Positions 59,623-64,000 of a DNA stretch of 64,000 bases are shown one piece after another. The notes beneath the pieces are model-generated. The model was given only the letters and a program-made list of their open reading frames with translations. It searched no databases and was not told where the DNA came from. Each line of letters opens with the position of its first letter. Position 1 is the stretch's first letter. Source of the DNA: UBA6912 sp963792895 (GTDB taxonomy: Bacteria > Actinomycetota > Acidimicrobiia > Spongiisociales > UBA5794); NCBI GenBank assembly GCA_963792895.1, contig CAWBYA010000007.1, positions 1,178,001-1,242,000 of the forward strand, given 5' to 3'. The translations under genes and the position numbers were made by a program.

Positions 59623-60276
59623 ATGCCGAGACACAAAGCGATGCTGACGATGGCGATCGCCGCCGTTGTGATGATCGCAGTGATCCCCGCCGCATCGGCA
59701 ACCTCGTCCAACACCCGTGAGGTGAGCAAGAACGACGTTTCGTGGTGGTGGGACGCCACGTCGACCGTCGGCACCTCGCGGCTTGCGCGCACCGAGGACG
59801 GCGTCCGGGCCACGTTCGTGGCCAGGGAATTGACCCCCGGGGATGCGGTGACCCTGTGGATCATCACGTTCAACAACCCTGAGGCCTGCGCAACCACGCC
59901 GTGTTCGATCCCTGCCGACGTGCTCAACGAAGCTGCCGGCGCGGATTTCTACTGGGCAGCGGGCAAGGTCGTCGGCGCCAACGGACGCGTGGTCCTCAGC
60001 GGACGGCTCGACGTCGGGCAGACCGCCTATTCAGGCAAGGTCGAAGTTGGGATCGGTGACGCGGTGCCGCTCGACAACCCGTTCGGCGCCGAGGTCGTGC
60101 TGGCTACGCACAGTCACGGCCCTGCAGCCACGGGAGCGGAGCTCGCCGCTCAGCTCACATCGTTCACGGGTGGCTGTGCGGTCTTCAACGGAGCCGACGG
60201 ATTCGCAACAGGGTTCGACGACATCCCCGACGAAGTCGGAGAGTGCGCAACCATCCAACGATCTCTCCACGGCTGA
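59623..60276 (+). CDS. Secreted protein of unknown function
   Basis: 217 residues, ATG preceded by GAGAAGGAGA. A signal peptide (MPRHKAMLTMAIAAVVMIAVIPAASA) leads to a mature domain rich in beta strands with FVARELTPGDAVTLWIITFNNPEAC, RVVLSGRLDVGQ, and GAEVVLATHSHGPA. Four Cys in the mature part could form two disulfides. The HSHGP stretch recalls CHRD-like or allene-oxide-like beta-barrels, but I cannot assign a family. It is probably a target of the divergent LuxR regulator. Confidence 0.65.
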   Translation: MPRHKAMLTMAIAAVVMIAVIPAASATSSNTREVSKNDVSWWWDATSTVGTSRLARTEDGVRATFVARELTPGDAVTLWIITFNNPEACATTPCSIPADVLNEAAGADFYWAAGKVVGANGRVVLSGRLDVGQTAYSGKVEVGIGDAVPLDNPFGAEVVLATHSHGPAATGAELAAQLTSFTGGCAVFNGADGFATGFDDIPDEVGECATIQRSLHG

Positions 60277-60389
60277 GAGACTCCGACCGAAATGCCGCAA
60301 CGGTTCCCGGTCGACGGGAATGCCTGGGCAACGACTCGGTCACGGTGCCGAACCGGCATTGATCGGCAGTCGACGGGACAACGGCAGTC

Positions 60390-60426
60390 CACGCTTGTGC
60401 GCACCTCACGGGTGCGCACAAGCGTG
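60390..60426 (+). terminator. Perfect 16-bp hairpin
   Basis: Arms CACGCTTGTGCGCACC and its full complement around TCACG, about 115 bp past the secreted-protein stop. It has no T-run, but it is the longest perfect hairpin in the window and most simply a terminator that closes the LuxR-controlled unit. The rest of 60277-60507 holds nothing else. Confidence 0.6.
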
Positions 60427-60507
60427 CGTGAGCAACGAGGACCCGTCGCAGCGGTCGCAAAGCGGTGTGGCACAGAGGTCCGATACGCTCCCCAGCGTGA
60501 AGGGGCG

Positions 60508-61046
60508 GCGAGGGTCGAGGACGTGTCGCCAGGCGTATCGAAGATCCGGATGCTGCGGTGGCTGCATCAGCGGATGGGATGGTCGCAGCCGACTATTGGG
60601 TGCCGCCGGCCGCACCGACCGCTGTGGTCGACGCATGGGTCGCAAATCGCAACATCGCCACGAAGAGCGACGAGGCTGCCCTCGTCGTAGGTCTTGGACC
60701 GGGCTTCACGGCAGGCGCCGACGTCATCGGTGGCGTGATCCGCGATGTGTGCCACCGGCCGGAGATCGTCGCAGCGCTTGCCGGCACCGACCTCGATTCC
60801 CGGCTCGATCCCCGGACGTGCGCCTCCGTGCTCGCCCATCGTCGGGGCGGGCTGAAGCGGGTTCCGCGCCACGCCCGCGCTGTCGTCGCTATCACCAAGG
60901 TGGCCGCCGAGCGAGCAGATGCCGCAGCCGAGATCGCCACGGCGCTCGAGGCAGTGGCCCGCTTCGACCGCGTCGTCCTGTTTCCGCAGCGCCCACGCCC
61001 GCCCGCGCCCGAAGCGAACGGTCATTCCTCGATCAGCGCCGCGTAG
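60508..61046 (+). pseudogene. yqeB-yqeC chimeric remnant
   Basis: 60508-60717 matches 54566-54788 of yqeB, with a 1-bp and a 12-bp loss. It is fused within a shared GGCG to the copy of yqeC from 55633 on, skipping 848 bp relative to the intact genes. An open frame across the join (MAASADGMVAADYW ...) encodes neither YqeB's N-terminus nor the YqeC P-loop, so it cannot be functional in either role. Confidence 0.85.
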
Positions 61047-61240
61047 TCGGAGAAGCCGACCGGCGCCGTAGCCAACGCACCGTCCGGCAGCGGAATCGCC
61101 ACGGGTGTGCCCTCCAACTCGATACTCACGCGGTCGGCGCTCTTGGCCGTCAGGGTGAGCACGATCTGCGCAATGGCGAGGATCTCCTCCTCTCCGCCGA
61201 TCTCGGCGAACTGACGTGAGACGTCGACGACGGCGCTGCG
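60714..61240. repeat. 527-bp direct duplication, copy B
   Basis: Partner of 55633-56159 (offset 5081 bp). Here the GerMN gene continues intact beyond the repeat, while yqeC is headless; in copy A the reverse holds. Confidence 0.9.
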
Positions 61241-61561
61241 TCCCGTCACCTCGACCGTGCGAACCGTCGAGCTCTGAGGTATCGCCGAGCGCAGGCCCCC
61301 TTGCTCTTCTGCAGTGGTCGGTCCGCGGAACAGAAGTGCCATCAGTGCGGCCGGATCGGTGCTCAGCTCCCGATCGACCGCCACCAGTCCTCCGCCCCGC
61401 ACCAGGTAGATGGTCCCATCCGCGGGCCCGAGCGTGTCGGTGACAGCAGGCGTGCCTACTGAACGCAGCTGGATGTCGATCGCCTCCGGCTCACCCTGCA
61501 GCGGTATGCCGCACGCCCCCAGGAGAATTCCCAGCAGACCGCAGACGAGGAGCCGCCTCAT
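61022..61561 (-). CDS. GerMN-domain lipoprotein (LpqB-like position)
   Basis: 179 residues. The lipobox is GILLGAC (Cys17). The GerMN domain is indicated by TIYLVRGGGLVAVDREL, LMALLFRGPTTAEEQGGLRSAIP and SAVVDVSRQFAEIGGEEEILAIAQIVLTL. Its start overlaps the sensor kinase stop (ATGA at 61558-61561). In actinobacteria the MtrA-MtrB two-component genes are followed by lpqB, a longer GerMN lipoprotein that tunes the kinase; this is a short equivalent. Confidence 0.83.
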   Translation of the reverse strand: MRRLLVCGLLGILLGACGIPLQGEPEAIDIQLRSVGTPAVTDTLGPADGTIYLVRGGGLVAVDRELSTDPAALMALLFRGPTTAEEQGGLRSAIPQSSTVRTVEVTGRSAVVDVSRQFAEIGGEEEILAIAQIVLTLTAKSADRVSIELEGTPVAIPLPDGALATAPVGFSDYAALIEE

Positions 61562-62964
61562 GTGTCGGCTCTCGGCAGCTCGATCACGAAACGGGCTCCT
61601 CCGCGGGGCGACGTCTGCACGAAGATGCGCCCGCCGTGGGCACGCACGTTCTGGCTTGCGAGGGCTAGCCCGAGGCCGCTGCCGTCCCGGTTGCCGCGCT
61701 GGCCCGCACCGGCGCCGCGGGCAAAACGCTCGAACACGACCTCTCTGTCCGGCGGAGGAACCCCCGGTCCGGCGTCGTCGACGACGATGCGGACGGTCGA
61801 AGGCGCCGCCTCCACCTTGACCATCGTGGCGCCGCCGCCGTGGATCCGTGCATTGTCGAGGACATTGGCGAGGCTGCGCTCCAACCTGCGCTCGTCGCCG
61901 TTGACAACGGCGGACTCAGCCCCCGGCGCGATGCGGAGGTCCACGTCGTCTTGGCCGAGGCGGCGCAGGATCCGACCTACGAAGGTGGCAGGCTCGAAGG
62001 GGCTGCGTTCGATGGCCATCACGCCTGCGTCATTGCGCGACATCTCGAGCAGGTCGGTGACGAGCGTCTGGAATCGTCTCAGATCGGCGGCGAGGAGGTC
62101 GAGTGCTTCTCTTGCCTCGGGAGACAACTCCCCACGACGTCCCTCGAGCACCGACACCGAGGTCGCCAGCGTCGTCAGGGGCGACCGCAGCTCGTGCGAC
62201 ACATCCGACGAGAACTGCGCCTCCCGGGCGATGCGCTGCTCCAGCGATTGCGTCATCGCATTGAACGACGCGGTGAGCCTGGCAAGGTCCTGGTCCGCCG
62301 ACTCGTCGAGGCGCGTGCCGAGCTGGCCCGCGGCGATCTGGGCAGCGACGTCGCTCACGTCGTCGAGCGGACGGAGGATGCGCCGAGCAATGCCCCACCC
62401 GGCGAGGGCGCCGAGGGCGGTTGCGCCGGCGCCTGCGATCGCAAGGGTCTGCGCCAGTGTGCCAAGCGTCGCCGCCACCTCCTCGAGAGAGAACACCTCG
62501 AAGTACGCGGCTGAGCCGTCGGAGAGGGGCATGCCTACGGCAAGCGCCGGAATGCCGTTGAGCGCAAAACGCTGTTTGGCGGCGGTGCCGCCGAAGACGG
62601 TGTCTTGGAGCATCTGCGGGAGGTCGGTTGGCTGAACTTGGAGCGAGGCCGTGTACCAGCGGCCCTCCACCGCCAGCAGGGGCCGAGATCGCGTGGGGGG
62701 ACGCAACGTGGCGAGAACCGCAGCCTCGTTGATCCCCGCCACGTCGAGAGTTGACACCACGAGCGTTGCGTCCGCTGCGACCTGCTCCACCGCCGCCGCC
62801 TCGTGCTCCTGGATGACGGTGGTGCGCACGATGACGTAGGTGGCCAACCCGAGCCCGCACGACAGGGCGAGGGCGACACCGGCGACCCGGACGACGATCC
62901 GGCGTCGCAGGCTGCCTCCTGGCCGGAGGCGGAGGCGGGGCCACCGGTCCCGGAACGGCGTCAT
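61558..62964 (-). CDS. Sensor histidine kinase (MtrB-like)
   Basis: 468 residues from the ATG at 62964; the frame continues upstream into the response regulator gene, but the ATGA overlap fixes this start. Two transmembrane helices (~22-48 and ~170-195) enclose an extracellular domain. A HAMP segment (RILRPLDDVSDVAAQIAAGQ) leads to the phospho-acceptor H257 in FSSDVSHELRSPLT, then NVLDNARIHG (N box), DDAGPGVPP (G1) and GSGLGLALAS (G2). It should phosphorylate the regulator encoded upstream; the lipoprotein behind it is the probable modulator. Confidence 0.92.
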   Translation of the reverse strand: MTPFRDRWPRLRLRPGGSLRRRIVVRVAGVALALSCGLGLATYVIVRTTVIQEHEAAAVEQVAADATLVVSTLDVAGINEAAVLATLRPPTRSRPLLAVEGRWYTASLQVQPTDLPQMLQDTVFGGTAAKQRFALNGIPALAVGMPLSDGSAAYFEVFSLEEVAATLGTLAQTLAIAGAGATALGALAGWGIARRILRPLDDVSDVAAQIAAGQLGTRLDESADQDLARLTASFNAMTQSLEQRIAREAQFSSDVSHELRSPLTTLATSVSVLEGRRGELSPEAREALDLLAADLRRFQTLVTDLLEMSRNDAGVMAIERSPFEPATFVGRILRRLGQDDVDLRIAPGAESAVVNGDERRLERSLANVLDNARIHGGGATMVKVEAAPSTVRIVVDDAGPGVPPPDREVVFERFARGAGAGQRGNRDGSGLGLALASQNVRAHGGRIFVQTSPRGGARFVIELPRADT

Positions 62965-63674
62965 GCGGGACCGGGAACGAACTTGTAGCCGAGACCACGA
63001 ACGGTCGCAACGTATATGGGAGACGACGGATCGGGCTCGATCTTCTTGCGAAGGCGTGCAATATGCGCATCGACGATGCGGCCGTCGCCGTAGTAGTCGT
63101 AGCCCCACACACTCGCCAAGAGCTGTTCACGGGAGAGGATGCGTCGTGGATTGTCGATCAGCTCGCACAGAAGCAGGAACTCGGTCCGTGTCAGGTCGAT
63201 CACCTCACCGTTGCGCGTGACCGTGCCCTCATCGACCGACACGAGTAGGTCGCCGAAGCGAAGCCGAGACGGTTCCTGCACCGGCGCCCGGGTTCGGCGG
63301 AGCAGCGCCCTGATGCGGGCGGCGAGCTCCTTGAACACGAACGGCTTGGTGACGTAGTCGTCTGCGCCTGCCTCGAGCCCCGCCACGATGTCGTGCGAGT
63401 CGTCCCGTGCAGTGACGATGATGATGGGGAGGTCGCTCGTTCGGCGGAGCTGGTGGCACAGGTCGAGGCCGCTCATGCCGGGCAGCATGATGTCGACGAG
63501 GACGATGTCCGGCGGACTGGTTCGTAGGCGTTCCAGGCCGGTTTCCGCATCGGCGACGGCATCGACGGAGTACCCCTCGTCGCCGAGCGCCAGCCGCAGC
63601 GCAGCCCGGATCCGATCGTCGTCTTCGACGATGAGTACGGTGGCGCGCCCGGTCGGCGGGCCTTCCAACCTCAT
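62961..63674 (-). CDS. OmpR-family response regulator (MtrA-like)
   Basis: 237 residues from the ATG at 63674 (the longer frame to the edge is antisense to the intergenic region). The receiver has the acidic VEDDD pair, phospho-acceptor Asp61 in VLVDIMLPG and Lys110 in YVTKPF. The winged-helix domain is shown by LTRTEFLLLCELIDNPRRILSREQLLASVWGYDYYGDGRIVDAHIARLRKKIE. It overlaps the kinase by ATGA. The regulator-kinase-lipoprotein order resembles mtrA-mtrB-lpqB, which governs cell-wall and division genes. Confidence 0.92.
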   Translation of the reverse strand: MRLEGPPTGRATVLIVEDDDRIRAALRLALGDEGYSVDAVADAETGLERLRTSPPDIVLVDIMLPGMSGLDLCHQLRRTSDLPIIIVTARDDSHDIVAGLEAGADDYVTKPFVFKELAARIRALLRRTRAPVQEPSRLRFGDLLVSVDEGTVTRNGEVIDLTRTEFLLLCELIDNPRRILSREQLLASVWGYDYYGDGRIVDAHIARLRKKIEPDPSSPIYVATVRGLGYKFVPGPA

Positions 63675-63744
63675 CTCACCTCCTGACGGGGCGCGCATCG
63701 TACCCGGGCGTGTTCTGAGGCATGAGCAAACCGGCTCCCCGTGT

Positions 63745-63756
63745 GTCACGTGTGAC
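63745..63756. promoter_or_regulatory. 12-bp palindrome in divergent promoter region
   Basis: GTCAC-GT-GTGAC, 71-82 bp before the response regulator start and about 110 bp before the antiporter gene. It may be a site for a dimeric regulator. The remaining 191-bp gap shows no other element. Confidence 0.35.
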
Positions 63757-63865
63757 GGAGATGTGCGCTTTGTGCGCGCATCGTCTCGAAAGGCGCGCAC
63801 TGCAGCCATCCCACTGTCGCGTCGCTGGGGCACGATGACTGCACGACCGGTACGCGGGAGGTCAT

Positions 63866-64000
63866 GTGGAAATACACCTGCTGAACCTCGCACTCGTTCT
63901 CGGCGCCGCCGTCGGCGGGGGCGCTCTTGCCCGCCGCCTCGGGTACCCGTCAATCCTCGGGGAGCTCGTCGCAGGCATCGTGTTCGGTCCTGCGGCACTC
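63866..64000 (+). CDS. Cation:proton antiporter (CPA2/KefB-like), 3' end outside window
   Basis: 45 residues from a GTG start behind GGGAGG. The N-terminal helices HLLNLALVLGAAVGGGALARR and LGYPSILGELVAGIVFGPAAL are the hallmark of the CPA2 family, in which the second carries the conserved L-G-E-L-x-A-G-x-x-x-G-P motif. It would exchange K+ or Na+ for H+ across the membrane. Only the first ~10% of the gene is present. Confidence 0.8.
   Translation, partial: MEIHLLNLALVLGAAVGGGALARRLGYPSILGELVAGIVFGPAAL

Overview
High-GC (G/C-rich third positions throughout) chromosomal DNA from an actinobacterium. The markers are an MtrA/MtrB/LpqB-type operon at the right end, a GlnR-like box in front of amtB-PII, SCP2-type thiolases with DUF35, LuxR regulators of the LAL class and many GTG starts with 1-4 nt overlaps. 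The mix of molybdenum hydroxylases, thiolases and a carotenoid oxygenase fits Acidimicrobiia or a neighbouring uncultured class, but that placement is inference. I saw no rRNA, tRNA, CRISPR array, phage gene or transposase.

Layout. 0-4 kb: 3' part of a succinate-semialdehyde-type aldehyde dehydrogenase, an MFS carrier with a cyclic-nucleotide-binding tail, and a PAS protein coupled to a frameshifted metallo-beta-lactamase-fold hydrolase. 4.6-7.9 kb: the conserved trio of circularly permuted ATP-grasp, alpha-E and transglutaminase-like proteins. 7.9-8.9 kb: a secreted VanY-type peptidase with a Pro/Glu linker. 9.2-15 kb: a barbiturase/cyanuric-acid-hydrolase-family enzyme, FdrA, a YlbE-like DUF1116 protein, then amtB and a PII gene. 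15.4-21.4 kb: a molybdenum hydroxylase operon (FAD, 2Fe-2S and Mo subunits) continuing into an acetyltransferase-like protein, a thiolase-fold protein without the nucleophilic cysteine, and a DUF35 protein. The operon is bracketed by copies of a palindromic repeat. 21.7-27.8 kb: alcohol dehydrogenase, tryptophanase, VOC protein, a PAP2-kinase fusion, a lipoprotein and a small membrane protein. 27.9-37.5 kb: a broken class III cyclase-AAA-TPR regulator, an unusual FAD oxidoreductase, TetR, carotenoid oxygenase and two thiolases. 37.5-44.5 kb: a lipoprotein and a CDP-sugar cassette (rfbF, epimerase, two methyltransferases, glycosyltransferase). 44.8-49.6 kb: a BMP-type nucleoside ABC importer. 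49.9-56 kb: a selenium-dependent-molybdenum-hydroxylase type cluster (ygfM, xdhD, xdhC, yqeB, yqeC). 56-60.5 kb: a Ni-binding-like protein, a giant LuxR regulator and a secreted protein, flanked by a 527-bp direct duplication. 61-64 kb: GerMN lipoprotein, sensor kinase, response regulator and the start of a cation/proton antiporter.

How it fits together. Several modules point to nucleobase and nitrogen salvage: nucleoside import (BMP-ABC), an XdhD-type hydroxylase for purine-like rings, ring opening of barbiturate-like amides, possible carbamoyl transfer by FdrA/YlbE, and ammonium uptake with PII control. A second theme is acyl-CoA/ketone chemistry (four thiolase-fold proteins counting partners, Mo hydroxylase).

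Data quality. Fourteen apparent single-base frameshifts fall in five genes, mostly at 17.1-20.5 kb and 27.9-31.1 kb, many in or beside short homopolymers. Each gene restores to a full-length protein once they are corrected, so consensus errors are at least as likely as real decay. Products were assigned by reading motifs; no database search was possible.
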